DNA of 64,000 nt from Paraflavitalea devenefica (GTDB lineage: Bacteria; Bacteroidota; Bacteroidia; Chitinophagales; Chitinophagaceae). The stretch is taken from assembly GCF_011759375.1 (NCBI RefSeq), contig NZ_JAARML010000007.1, positions 1 to 64,000 on the forward strand, in the 5' to 3' direction. Positions 1 through 8,439 of the stretch are shown piece by piece; positions within the stretch are counted from its first letter, which is position 1; every line of letters begins with the position of its first letter. The position numbers and the translations under genes are program-made. The notes beneath the pieces were generated by a model. The model was not told the origin of the DNA, ran no database searches, and saw nothing but the letters and a program-made list of their open reading frames with translations.

Positions 1-729
1 CAAACACTGGAACAAATGAAACAACTCAGGTTACAGGGCATGCATCAGGCCTACCATGCTCAACTGGAACTATCCATGGATCAGCAACTGGAAAGTCACG
101 AACTGGTAGCCTGCTTGTTACAGGCAGAAGCGCTGAACAGGGCTAATGAAAAAACAGCCTATTACCTTAAACTGGCCAAGCTACGCCTGCCCGCTACACT
201 GGAACAGGTCGAATGTAGCGCTACGCGCAACCTGACCAAACCACAACTGGCACTGCTGGCTGAAGGGCGTTACTTGCAACAGGGAGAAAACATCCTGATC
301 ACCGGCGCTACCGGCTGCGGCAAGAGCTTCCTGGCTTGCGCCCTCGGACACCAGGCCTGCCTGCAGGGATATAAAACCGCCTATCTCAACATGAACCGGC
401 TTATTGAGAAAGTAACGCTATCCAAACTGGATGGGTCATACATTAAAATGCTCAATCACCTGGAACGTCAAACCCTGATCATACTGGATGACTTTGGCCT
501 GCAGCCGCTGACCCAGGAAATACGACTTACTTTATTACAATTATTGGAAGACCGCTATGGAAAGAAAAGCATTATAGTTACTTCTCAACTTCCCGTGGCC
601 AAATGGTATGAATATATCAATGACCCAACGCTTGCGGATGCTATCATGGACAGAATGACAGCTAATGCACTGCGTATTGAGCTTAAAGGTGAATCCCTGA
701 GAAGGAAAAAATCAAAAGCCAATCAATAA
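1..729 (+). CDS. istB: IS21-family helper ATPase IstB (5' end outside window)
   Basis: AAA+ helper of an IS21-type transposase; it acts with the IstA transposase to select targets and stimulate insertion. A Walker A motif GATGCGKS lies at residues 97-104 counted from the ATG at 16, and a Walker B-like run TLIILDDFG follows. The N-terminal helix (MKQLRLQGM, AYHAQLE) is typical of IstB. The five codons before the ATG are open and resemble the usual N-terminus (QTLEQMKQLRL), so the true start probably lies a few codons left of the window. About 240 of the usual roughly 250 residues are present and no lesion is visible. istA should lie immediately upstream, outside the window. The repeats at 786-817 mark the right end of the element. 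Confidence 0.93.
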   Translation, partial: QTLEQMKQLRLQGMHQAYHAQLELSMDQQLESHELVACLLQAEALNRANEKTAYYLKLAKLRLPATLEQVECSATRNLTKPQLALLAEGRYLQQGENILITGATGCGKSFLACALGHQACLQGYKTAYLNMNRLIEKVTLSKLDGSYIKMLNHLERQTLIILDDFGLQPLTQEIRLTLLQLLEDRYGKKSIIVTSQLPVAKWYEYINDPTLADAIMDRMTANALRIELKGESLRRKKSKANQ

Positions 730-785
730 CCCTTTGTATTTTTAACACGCATCAAGCTCTTTCTTTTATTGCCTACCATCAGGGG

Positions 786-817
786 TGGGTCAACATCGAG
801 GAATGATGGGTCAACAT
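786..817. repeat. IS21 right-end repeats (two TGGGTCAACAT copies)
   Basis: TGGGTCAACAT occurs at 786-796 and again at 807-817, exactly 21 bp apart and about 57 bp after the istB stop. IS21-family ends carry multiple direct repeats that bind the transposase, so this is the expected right end. The exact terminal base was not determined, since the matching left end lies outside the window. Confidence 0.7.
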
Positions 818-907
818 GCCAATAATTTACACAATTTAAGTTTAAAAATAAGGCTTAAATCTTCTTTCTCCTGGTTCGATAATTCTCTTACGTGGGGCAC
901 TGAAAAC

Positions 908-943
908 AAAAAGGCTTTAAGTCGTTGGACTTGAAGTCTTTTT
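908..943 (+). terminator. Hairpin with T run, probable intrinsic terminator
   Basis: A stem of about 14 bp (AAAGGCTTTAAGTC pairing with GACTTGAAGTCTTT, two G-U pairs) with a 4-nt loop is followed by a T run and preceded by an A run. It could stop transcription on both strands. It lies between the IS21 end and the convergent propeller genes. Confidence 0.6.
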
Positions 944-1224
944 CATTTCGGACTAACTTCGTCTTTTATAAACTAATATCTAAATCATTATACAGGAATA
1001 GTTTTTAGGCTCGATTCCTGACGCCGAGTATAAAAGAATGTAGTTGATGTATATTCGGTTGTTCGGTTCCATCTACCCAGGCTGAACCACAGATTATAAG
1101 CGAATGGAATGATCTGTATATATTTATCTGCCAGCATAGCAGAAAACTTTATGTGGCGGTAGTTTAGCAAGCCAGATTCCGTCCGCAGCCTTGCGGCAAA
1201 CCTTTTGTGCGTTCGTACTTCTAG
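944..1224. other. Intergenic stretch without a supportable gene
   Basis: About 280 bp separate the hairpin from the end of the first propeller gene. A 60-codon open frame on the minus strand (988-1170) has no family resemblance, no ribosome-binding context and an unconvincing composition. It may be debris left by the neighbouring IS21 insertion. I see nothing else here. Confidence 0.4.
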
Positions 1225-2310
1225 TTAATATTTTCTTTCAAAAGAATTGCCATTGAATCGATATACGCCACTTGGGTCTGCTCCTCCAAACCATAATTCT
1301 CCTTGTTTGCTTTTATATATAAACCAAATGTGTTTACTCTCAAGTCCATCCTCTTTAGTAAAATTTTTCACGGAATTACCATCATATCTCCATGCACCAA
1401 ATTCTACAGTCCCAAACCAAATATTTCCTGAAGTATCCTCTCCAATGGAGAAAACACTCTCAAGAGAATTGCCTTTGGTGTCCTCCTTTTTCAGTTTTTG
1501 TTGCTCTGTGAAATTGATCGCTTTTTCCCCGTCATATTTCAAAACACCACTTCCATTATTACCAATCCAAAGATTTCCTTTGCTGTCTTCCATTATGCTC
1601 CGGATATGCAAAAAACCAGTTTGTTCGTTTAGCCCAAGATATTCTTTGTCTAATATTTTAAAATTGGCGCCATTGTATCCAATTACCGCGCCGTAGGTTC
1701 CAAACCAAACCGATCCATTTTTACTTTTTACAAAAGGTGTTGAAACCGGATAGGGAAATTCATTCCCTAATTTTGGTGTAACAGGAAATGTGCGATACGA
1801 AAGCTGTTGTCCGTCATATTGATACACCCCGGCATACCCTTCAAGTTTATTGTAGCCAGAAGTTTCATCGCCTTTAAACCAAAGGTCACTTTCGTTTAAC
1901 TTCCATTCGTTCTTTGCGTTGTAGTTTCGTTCCCTGTATGTAGTTATTTCTTTCCCATCATAAGTACTTAACCCTCTCCCACATTCAAACCAGATTATGC
2001 CATTTTTATCTTCATAAATGCTCCTTACCTGGTTGTTACTTAATCCGTTTTCTGTTGTGAAATATTGGAACTCCCCATTATGAAGCAAACACACTCCTTC
2101 GTTGTAACTGCCAAACCAAATATTTCCCTTACTATCTTCTAAAATTGAACGAACCGCTGTTGTGTATTTCAACAATTTGCTGTCAGTTTTAGTCTGTACT
2201 ATCTGATTTTCCTTATTTGATTTACTTTGATTGATGCAAGAGTTTGTTACAATAATCAAAAATGTGCAGCAAAGGATAAATGTGTTTTGTCTATCTGATT
2301 TTACTTTCAT
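1225..2310 (-). CDS. Seven-bladed two-component-regulator-type propeller lipoprotein
   Basis: Predicted lipoprotein: basic N-terminus, hydrophobic core and lipobox ending in TNSC at about residue 25. The rest is a run of Reg_prop repeats of the form GNIWFG...G...YDG. I count seven W-F/I cores, which suits one complete beta-propeller. In Bacteroidota such propellers normally form the periplasmic sensor part of hybrid histidine kinases, but here no kinase, helix-turn-helix or transmembrane segment follows. It is therefore a free-standing, membrane-anchored periplasmic or surface propeller. It is the last of three tandem paralogues on this strand, 84 bp after the preceding one. A ligand-binding or scaffolding role is inference. 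Confidence 0.8.
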   Translation of the reverse strand: MKVKSDRQNTFILCCTFLIIVTNSCINQSKSNKENQIVQTKTDSKLLKYTTAVRSILEDSKGNIWFGSYNEGVCLLHNGEFQYFTTENGLSNNQVRSIYEDKNGIIWFECGRGLSTYDGKEITTYRERNYNAKNEWKLNESDLWFKGDETSGYNKLEGYAGVYQYDGQQLSYRTFPVTPKLGNEFPYPVSTPFVKSKNGSVWFGTYGAVIGYNGANFKILDKEYLGLNEQTGFLHIRSIMEDSKGNLWIGNNGSGVLKYDGEKAINFTEQQKLKKEDTKGNSLESVFSIGEDTSGNIWFGTVEFGAWRYDGNSVKNFTKEDGLESKHIWFIYKSKQGELWFGGADPSGVYRFNGNSFERKY

Positions 2311-2394
2311 TCTGACGGTATTTTTTTATATGACGCACAGCACTTAAATATAGCCGCACTATTACCAATACGATGTTGCAGTTCGTTGCTTTTG

Positions 2395-3477
2395 TTAGTC
2401 CATTACAGGCTGGTGTTTATATTCCGAATAAACAACAAATGTTTTTCCATCGTAAAGGTAGAGACCTGTTTCTCTCGTGCCCACCCAAAGATTTCCAGTT
2501 TTATCTTCCAAAATTGACCAAATACTGTTATTGAGTAGTCCATCTTTTGTTGTAAAGCGAGTGAAAGATTTACCATCGTAACGGCTAAGTCCAGCACCAC
2601 CAAACCAAAGGTTTCCCTTTTTGTCTTCTATAATTCGGGCAACCATATCACCGGATAAGCCATCTTTTTTTGTAAAACTTGTAAATGATTTGCCATCATA
2701 CCGGTAGACCCCACCCCAATTGCTGAACCAAATATTCCCATTTTTGTCTTGCAATTGAGGCCATGCCCAATTATGACCGGTTCGAACCGAATCGAATCGA
2801 AACGTACTTAGTTCTTTTAGATTAATGTTGATTACAGATTTACCATCATAACGATACACACCCTTAACACCTCGCCCACCAAACCACATGTTACCTGCTT
2901 TATCTTCTAAAATATGTTCCACATAACGCCAGCCACCTAAAGTATCAGTAATTATAAACGGAGTAAATGATTTGCCATCGTAGATATAAACATCATCAAT
3001 TGTGGCGAACCAAAGCTTTCCGCTTTTTGCTTGCATGATACTGAATACATGCTGCGTTTTTCTAAACTGGTTGGGAGGCAGTTTTTTTCGTAAAGGAATC
3101 TGGATTGTAGCAAATGTTTTACCATCATAAAGACAAAGTCCCGAATAAGTACCTATCCAGATTTTACCCTCTTTATCTTCCAGAATGGAAAAAATATTAT
3201 TACTGATTAGCCCATCGGCCACTAAAAATTGGCGAAACGATTTTCCGTCATATTTATAAAGCCCATTTTCTGTGGTTCCGAACCAAAGGTTACCGGCTTT
3301 GTCCTGCAGGCCACATTGAACATTGCCATATCCCGGGTTGCCGATGGTTTTTATAAGTTTGGGATGTTCAACCTTTTCTTTTGGTGAGTCATTTTTTACT
3401 TGTCCATTGCAGGCAGTGCCAACAATTAATATTGTGAGAAAAGTAAAAGCTTGCGTTTGATAGAAATATTTTTTCAT
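2395..3477 (-). CDS. Seven-bladed propeller lipoprotein (second paralogue)
   Basis: Lipoprotein signal with lipobox VGTAC (C about residue 23), then seven Reg_prop blades. The cores are GNLWFG, GKIWIG, GKLWFA, GNMWFG, GNIWFS, GNLWFG and GNLWVG, each followed by a YDGKSF element. This paralogue has the cleanest repeats of the three and serves as the reference for an intact copy. It starts 3 nt after the stop of the truncated YceI reading frame and precedes the third propeller, so all three appear co-oriented and possibly co-transcribed. No kinase or DNA-binding domain is attached. Function unknown; extracytoplasmic sensing or adhesion is plausible. Confidence 0.82.
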   Translation of the reverse strand: MKKYFYQTQAFTFLTILIVGTACNGQVKNDSPKEKVEHPKLIKTIGNPGYGNVQCGLQDKAGNLWFGTTENGLYKYDGKSFRQFLVADGLISNNIFSILEDKEGKIWIGTYSGLCLYDGKTFATIQIPLRKKLPPNQFRKTQHVFSIMQAKSGKLWFATIDDVYIYDGKSFTPFIITDTLGGWRYVEHILEDKAGNMWFGGRGVKGVYRYDGKSVININLKELSTFRFDSVRTGHNWAWPQLQDKNGNIWFSNWGGVYRYDGKSFTSFTKKDGLSGDMVARIIEDKKGNLWFGGAGLSRYDGKSFTRFTTKDGLLNNSIWSILEDKTGNLWVGTRETGLYLYDGKTFVVYSEYKHQPVMD

Positions 3478-3480
3478 TGT

Positions 3481-3759
3481 TCAAATTGTCATTGATGTTT
3501 TTAGCTTTAAATCATCAAAGAACTTTCCTGATTTATAACGGACATCCCATTTTGTCCGATCAATGACCAGCTTACCACTGGCTTTGACAATTCCGTCTTT
3601 CATTTCCATTTTGACCGGAAAAGTAACGGGGTGTGTGATACCTTTAATGGTCAGGTTCCCTGTAATTTCCTTATGCTCACCATTTACTGATGCAACCCTG
3701 GTAATGGCAATTGTAGAAAAGGGAAATTTTTTAACATCAAAATAATGAGCGATATTTCT
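3481..3759 (-). pseudogene. 5'-truncated YceI-family gene remnant
   Basis: The frame reads FDVKKFPFSTI, then GNLTIKGITHPVTFPV, then IDRTKWDVRYKSGKFFDDL. This is the C-terminal half of a YceI lipocalin-like domain; the window's intact YceI protein at 9179-9859 carries FFDVKKYPKGTF and IDRTKWGITYQSG at matching places. The N-terminal half and signal peptide are missing. Upstream, this reading frame runs into the wrong frame of the propeller gene, so the open frame can be read back to 3864, but only the part below about 3759 is YceI-like. It appears to be a beheaded gene joined to the truncated propeller gene by a deletion or recombination. Confidence 0.8.
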
Positions 3760-4657
3760 GATCCTCTTTTCTTGTAAAGTCCGTGATGGTCTTTCCATCA
3801 TAACGATACACTCCGTACAAAGATCCAAACCAAATACTTCCATCGTTAGCTTCCAATATCCCACAAAGGAATTTTTCTGTTGACATTATTTCGGTTACAG
3901 CGGGGTTTTTATTGTACAAGGACTTTTGATCATAACGAGAAAGCGCCCAGGCCCCGAGCCCATTAGGATTTACTGCACCAGTAGTCCAGATGTTTCCTTT
4001 TTTATCTTCGGTTATACCCCAAACATTGTAAAAGGCTTCACCGTCTTTATTTCTGAAAACAGTAAATGTTTTTCCATCATAATAACAGGCATCGCCCCTT
4101 GTGCCAAACCAAATTTTCCCGGTTTTGTCTTCCATAATAGTATTGATATCATTATTGGAAAGTCCTTCTTTCATTGTAAAATTTCGAAAGGATTTCCCAT
4201 CGTAACGGCTTACTCCACCTCCGGTTCCGAACCAAATATTACCGGCTTTATCTTCATAAATACACATAACCCGATTATTGGCAAGTCCCTCCCTGGTTGT
4301 AAAATGTTGAAAGGATTTGCCATTGTAATTATAAACTCCGGAATCAGTGGAAGCGAACCAAAGGTTTCCGCGTCGATCTTCCAGAACATCCCAGTATCTG
4401 TGCGAACCGATTTTACTTGTAACATTGGTAAAAGATTTCCCATCGTATCTAAAAACACCACCCCATGATGCAGCAAACAAAATGTTTCCGTTTCTATCTT
4501 GCTTTACATTCCGAACCATTCTGTAAGGCCCGTAGGAAGTGACTGTGTCTTTGATATTGTAATTGATATTATCTTTATGTGGTTCAGTTTGCTCTTGTCC
4601 ACAGGCGGTGTTAAAAACAAGCATCAGGAACAAAGTATATATGTGTGCGTATTTCAT
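3737..4657 (-). pseudogene. Propeller lipoprotein cut after six blades
   Basis: Starts at the ATG at 4657, which gives a good lipoprotein signal (MKYAHIYTLFLMLVFNTAC); the frame stays open further upstream but that part overlaps the preceding gene's end. Only six Reg_prop cores are present (GNILFA, GNLWFA, GNIWFG, GKIWFG, GNIWTT, GSIWFG), against seven in each tandem sister. After YDGKTITDFTRKEDQ the frame stops within about 10 codons, exactly where YceI-like sequence begins in another frame. I read this as a 3'-truncated paralogue. A six-bladed product might still be made and exported. Confidence 0.75.
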
Positions 4658-4673
4658 AATTTCTTTATTGATC

Positions 4674-6449
4674 CTATAGTGAAAGTATCTCGCTTGCCTT
4701 TTTGATGGCTGAAGGGTCAAACCCCGCATTCCTGAAATATTCAAAATCATTTTTCAAACTTTTACTTAACTCGTTCCCAGTGTGCCCTGACTTTAAATAT
4801 TGTCGATATAGCTCGATCGCTTTGGTGACATCGCCCTTAAAGAGATGCGAGTGAGCCAGGTTTTTTAACATTGACGAGTCTGAAGGTTCGCTGGCCAAAC
4901 CCTTCGATAAGAAGCTAATCGCCTTGTCATAATTTTTAGTTTCCAGCAAATGACGACCGAAAGGACCCGATTGCCCGGGTCTCGGTTTCAGTGTATCTAA
5001 AGTGGTTATCTTTTGTCCAGTTGCACGCAGCCGGCCATTAATCGTATTCGAATAACCGGTTACTGTCCCGGCGTTATCGAAAGTAAAAGTCTTTGTGCCC
5101 CCTAATTCGATGTTGCGAAAATCGGTTGACGACGTAAAATACATTTTGCTGTTGATGCCATCGGTCCAGAAGTAAAGCCCGTCTTTTTCTTTTTTTATTT
5201 CTGAAAGAAATCCGTCTGTTATATATTCGCCGATGTATTTCGAGGTGAGCGTGTCGTTTACTGGCACAGTCGTTATTTGCTCAGGTTTTCTAAAACCTTC
5301 CCAGTTGTATACCAGCGCTATGCTGTTGAGTAACTCCAGTAAAACGTAACCATCTTCGGAATTCACAAACAACGCCACTCCTTTTCCATTGGTGAGTCCG
5401 CCAAGGAAATAACCCGTGAATCCCTCGTTACTCGCCGAATGAACAAAGTATTTTTCGCCATTCCTGTTTTGCAGGAAGGTTCCCATGGCAACATCATTTT
5501 TATAGGGCGTTACATGCAATTTCACCATTTCCTGGTTCAACACTTTTGATGACTTTCCCTGGTAAGCCTGCTGCATTTCAACAATGTATTTGCATATATC
5601 TGTGGGTGTGGTCCATAATCCGGCCGCTGCTTTTTCCGGATATACAAAATACTTGCCCGGGACTTCATTGCCATTGGTTTTATATCCTGTTGCCAGATTT
5701 TTCCGTTGGCTGGCTGCAGGGGGCTGATTGAAAGAACTGTTGGTCATTCCCAGTGGCCGGAGCACATGCTCATACATGTATTGCTCATACGGCTGTTTCG
5801 TAAGATCGGTAAGCATTTGTTGCGTTATAAGGGTGCCTCCCCCTGAATAGCGGGGTCCCGTACCCGGTTCTGCCAGCGATCGTACAGCTTCCGTGTTCGA
5901 CGGAGCCCGGCCATCTAAAATATCGGTGACCGATGCAATTGCACTATCGCGGTGGTAACCGGGGAAACCATGAACCCCCAGTCCGGCCGTATGGCTGAGT
6001 AACTGGGCCGTGGTAATTTTCTTGCCATGGGACACGGTGTCATAAGGGAATTTCCAGTTGCCCAGGTACTGGTTGATGTCCTGGTAAAGATCCAGTTTTC
6101 CCTGCTGCGCCAGGTGTAAGATACCTACGGCGTTTAGTGACTTACTGATCGATCCGGGTTCAAACATCGTATTGGCAGTTACTTTCCTGCCTTCTTTTTT
6201 GTCGGCATAACCATACCCTTTGGCCCACACAATCTGGTAGTTGTCGATAACAGCGACACTTAATCCCGCCACGTTGTAATGCTTCATCCTTTCGGAAAGG
6301 GTAAACGGTTTACCGTCGATGACCAGGCCGCCCGATAGGTTGGTCTCCACCCGGGCGATCTGTTCGTTTACGGCTTTAGAATAATGCTGCTGTGCGGTGA
6401 CGGCTGTAAGCCAATGGCACAAAAGGAGGGCCAAACTAATTTTTTTCAT
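4674..6449 (-). CDS. Secreted beta-lactamase-fold serine hydrolase with C-terminal TPR
   Basis: Class C beta-lactamase/penicillin-binding-protein-like hydrolase (family S12 type). Start at the ATG at 6449; the extra three codons begin with TTG. A signal peptide ends near TAVTAQQ. The catalytic tetrad SISK is at residues 100-103, the second motif YSG at 201-203, and a third-motif candidate HSASNEGF lies in the C-terminal half of the domain. After the hydrolase domain comes a linker of beta-strand character, then a TPR-like segment near residues 490-560 (FLSKGLASEPSD, LFKGDVTKAIELYRQYL). The substrate could be a D-amino-acid peptide or an ester and cannot be told from sequence. Divergent from the membrane winged-helix regulator, with shared repeats between them. 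Confidence 0.85.
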   Translation of the reverse strand: MKKISLALLLCHWLTAVTAQQHYSKAVNEQIARVETNLSGGLVIDGKPFTLSERMKHYNVAGLSVAVIDNYQIVWAKGYGYADKKEGRKVTANTMFEPGSISKSLNAVGILHLAQQGKLDLYQDINQYLGNWKFPYDTVSHGKKITTAQLLSHTAGLGVHGFPGYHRDSAIASVTDILDGRAPSNTEAVRSLAEPGTGPRYSGGGTLITQQMLTDLTKQPYEQYMYEHVLRPLGMTNSSFNQPPAASQRKNLATGYKTNGNEVPGKYFVYPEKAAAGLWTTPTDICKYIVEMQQAYQGKSSKVLNQEMVKLHVTPYKNDVAMGTFLQNRNGEKYFVHSASNEGFTGYFLGGLTNGKGVALFVNSEDGYVLLELLNSIALVYNWEGFRKPEQITTVPVNDTLTSKYIGEYITDGFLSEIKKEKDGLYFWTDGINSKMYFTSSTDFRNIELGGTKTFTFDNAGTVTGYSNTINGRLRATGQKITTLDTLKPRPGQSGPFGRHLLETKNYDKAISFLSKGLASEPSDSSMLKNLAHSHLFKGDVTKAIELYRQYLKSGHTGNELSKSLKNDFEYFRNAGFDPSAIKKASEILSL

Positions 6450-6494
6450 AGCTGACAAACCTATCCGTTATTCTGTCAGTGTAGCCTGAAAGAG

Positions 6495-6546
6495 TGTAAA
6501 AAAAGTTGTAAAACAATGTAAATGCTGTTTAAAATCGATTTACATT
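6495..6546. promoter_or_regulatory. TGTAAA direct repeats and inverted repeat in a divergent promoter region
   Basis: TGTAAA occurs at 6495-6500, 6507-6512 and 6517-6522 (spacing 12 and 10 bp, about one helical turn). The last copy forms part of AATGTAAAT, which is inverted perfectly as ATTTACATT at 6538-6546. The cluster lies between the divergent serine hydrolase and the OmpR-type winged-helix regulator. OmpR-type domains commonly bind direct repeats about 10-11 bp apart, so this is a candidate operator. Confidence 0.5.
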
Positions 6547-6554
6547 AGTGGTCC

Positions 6555-7469
6555 ATGCTTAGCTTTATCAATATGAAGCAATATTCTTTATTCGCTGTCC
6601 TTTCAGTATCCATGATAGTATTTGTTATGGCCTTTGCAAAAAAGGAAACTGAGCAGCCTGATAAGCACCTGGAGATTGTGCTTCGTAATATCGGGCACCA
6701 GGTGTTGCTTCATTCCAAAGATTCGACGTCCCGGGTATTGCCGGTTAAAACAGTCAATGAAAAAACCTTCCGGATTTCCTTTGAGAATAGTTTTGGGTTC
6801 ACCCCTGACACGTTAATGAATCTGGTACATCAGCAACTGGCAAAAACAGACAGGCTGGGAGATTATACGGTGAGTGTAAATGAGTGCTCTCAAAACCAGA
6901 CCATTTTTGCTTATGAAGTAAACAGAGCCAGGGGCGATTTGAAACCCTGCCGGGGACGCAAACAGAAAACAGGTTGCTATGTAATTGAAATTTCATTCCC
7001 CGCAAAAAAATCATTTAACTACGGCTGGCTTTTGCTTGCATTTATCCCGGTAGCTTTTGCAGGGCTTTATTTCGCTCGCAGACGGAATAGAATTTCAGCA
7101 CCCCAGGAACTTATAGAGGAAAAAGTTGATGAATCGCTATCAAGCAAAGTTGAACCCGTTCCGGTCATTGCTGATTGTAAAAAGTTGGGGAATTTTGTAT
7201 TCTTCGAATCAAAAGGAGTTCTTAGCCTTAACGGCGAAACCATTGAGCTTTCTGTTAAAGAAGCGAAAGCACTAAGCATACTTGCGTCAAACCAGAACGA
7301 GGTAGTTGGTCGGGACCTCCTGATGAAAGAAATCTGGGAGGATGACGGCATTTTTGTGATCACCCGCAATGTGGACGTTTTGATATCCAAACTCCGGAAG
7401 AGATTAAGCGCTGATCCGTCTGTTAAGATTGCAAATGTGCATGGTAAAGGATACAAAATGATTGCGTGA
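6555..7469 (+). CDS. Membrane-anchored winged-helix (OmpR/PhoB-type) regulator
   Basis: One-component regulator with unusual topology. It has an N-terminal signal-anchor (MKQYSLFAVLSVSMIVFVMAF, the alternative start at 6573) and a periplasmic domain of about 125 residues with two cysteines. A second membrane segment follows at about residues 153-172 (WLLLAFIPVAFAGLYF) and is capped by the positive charges ARRRNR. The C-terminal cytosolic domain (about 205-302) is Trans_reg_C type, with LSVKEAKALSILASN, RNVDVLISKLRKRL and a final VHGKGYKM wing. It resembles ToxR/CadC in principle but with the DNA-binding domain at the C-terminus. The neighbouring divergent serine hydrolase is a likely target. 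No cognate kinase is present, so a periplasmic signal is probably sensed directly. Confidence 0.8.
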   Translation: MLSFINMKQYSLFAVLSVSMIVFVMAFAKKETEQPDKHLEIVLRNIGHQVLLHSKDSTSRVLPVKTVNEKTFRISFENSFGFTPDTLMNLVHQQLAKTDRLGDYTVSVNECSQNQTIFAYEVNRARGDLKPCRGRKQKTGCYVIEISFPAKKSFNYGWLLLAFIPVAFAGLYFARRRNRISAPQELIEEKVDESLSSKVEPVPVIADCKKLGNFVFFESKGVLSLNGETIELSVKEAKALSILASNQNEVVGRDLLMKEIWEDDGIFVITRNVDVLISKLRKRLSADPSVKIANVHGKGYKMIA

Positions 7470-7499
7470 GCCACGCGAAACTCTCAGCCTCCGTGGGAA

Positions 7500-8180
7500 T
7501 CAGGGAGTAGAAGTCGCCGGGTGCTGCTTAAATCCGATACTTTCCCTGTTTTTCCCTGGCGCGTGAAAATGGATTTTCGTCTGCTGCACCTCATCAATCG
7601 CGATGAGATCATCCGTATCGCCCAGGACCTCATCAATAAAGCCAAACTGCCGGGCCTCGAGGCTATTCATGAACCTGTCCCTGCGAAAAAGCTCTTCAAT
7701 CTCTTCGCGGCTGTGGCCGGAAAACTTCCCCATCAGGTGGAATATCTGGTTTTGCAACCGCTCCTGCTCCTTGTACGCGATGCGGACATCCTCTGTATAT
7801 CCTTTAGCGCCCCCGCCTGTCGGATGCATATGGATGGTGGCATAGGGCAGGGCGTAGCGTTGTCCTTTCTGACCCGCCGTCAGCAGAAAAGTACTCATGC
7901 TGCCGCAGAATCCCATCGCCACCGTGGCCACCGGTGATTTCAGCTTCCGCATGGTGTCATAGATGGCAAAGCCACCATAGACAATGCCGCCCGGGCTGTT
8001 GAGGTAAAGCATGATGGGGTTGTGATTCTCGCTATCCAGGTAGAGCAGCTGCGCTACGACCAGGTTGGCGACATTCTCTTCGATGGCCGTTCCTAAATAC
8101 ACGATGCGCTCCTTCAGCAGCAGGCTGTAAATGTCGTAGGCGCCCCTGGTGGCGCTGTCAATGACGGTTGGGATGATCAT
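7500..8180 (-). CDS. ClpP-family serine protease
   Basis: Peptidase family S14 (ClpP/crotonase fold), 226 aa. Nucleophile Ser94 lies in GFCGSMSTFLL (usual form GxAASMGxxLL), the catalytic His is probably His117 in TIHMHPTGGG, and the Asp is Asp168 in RRDRFMNSLEA. The oligomer-forming motif NSPGGIVYGGFAIYD and the C-terminal EARQFGFIDEV are intact. The C-terminus is long and polar (TKIHFHAPGKNRES). No clpX neighbour is seen. It is the third gene of a tight operon (sigma factor, 85-aa protein, this protease) with a 1-nt gap, so it is probably a specialised paralogue used in regulated proteolysis within this unit and not the housekeeping ClpP. Confidence 0.88.
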   Translation of the reverse strand: MIIPTVIDSATRGAYDIYSLLLKERIVYLGTAIEENVANLVVAQLLYLDSENHNPIMLYLNSPGGIVYGGFAIYDTMRKLKSPVATVAMGFCGSMSTFLLTAGQKGQRYALPYATIHMHPTGGGAKGYTEDVRIAYKEQERLQNQIFHLMGKFSGHSREEIEELFRRDRFMNSLEARQFGFIDEVLGDTDDLIAIDEVQQTKIHFHAPGKNRESIGFKQHPATSTP

Positions 8181-8181
8181 A

Positions 8182-8439
8182 TCAGGTAAAAATTGTGTTC
8201 AATTGATGGGCAAAACCGGCTTCCTCCATGAGTAGCCTGTAGATCGCTTCCAGCCGGAAGCGCTCCTGCCTCCGGGCATAGTGACGTATCAGTCGGTGAC
8301 AGATGCGCTGAGCCTCGACCTTTTCGGCGAACGCCTCGTCCAACAGCAGTCTGGCTTCAAAGTCTTTTGCTTCGGCTTCAGGGAGCTGATGAAGCAGCCA
8401 CTGGTCGATCAAACAGATCTCGTTCAGTTCACTGCGCAT
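8182..8439 (-). CDS. Small hypothetical protein between sigma factor and ClpP-like protease
   Basis: 85 aa, helical and charged, with no signal peptide or membrane segment. The opening (ICLIDQWLLHQLPEAEAKDFEARLLLDEAF) resembles the short N-terminal segment of Bacteroidota anti-sigma-type proteins (WLxGELspeE..fE.hL..D..), but there is no zinc-finger Cys/His set and no FecR or transmembrane part. It overlaps the sigma gene by 11 nt and ends 1 nt before the ClpP-like gene, so translational coupling is likely. A cytosolic anti-sigma factor or an adaptor whose stability is set by the adjacent protease is a reasonable inference, unproved. Confidence 0.65.
   Translation of the reverse strand: MRSELNEICLIDQWLLHQLPEAEAKDFEARLLLDEAFAEKVEAQRICHRLIRHYARRQERFRLEAIYRLLMEEAGFAHQLNTIFT

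Noticed and set aside
988..1170. 60-codon open frame on the minus strand
   Set aside because: No family likeness, no start context, lies in DNA disturbed by the IS21 end; not supportable as a gene.
1247..1696. 149-codon plus-strand frame inside the propeller gene
   Set aside because: Antisense shadow of the repeated Reg_prop coding sequence; composition follows the opposite strand.
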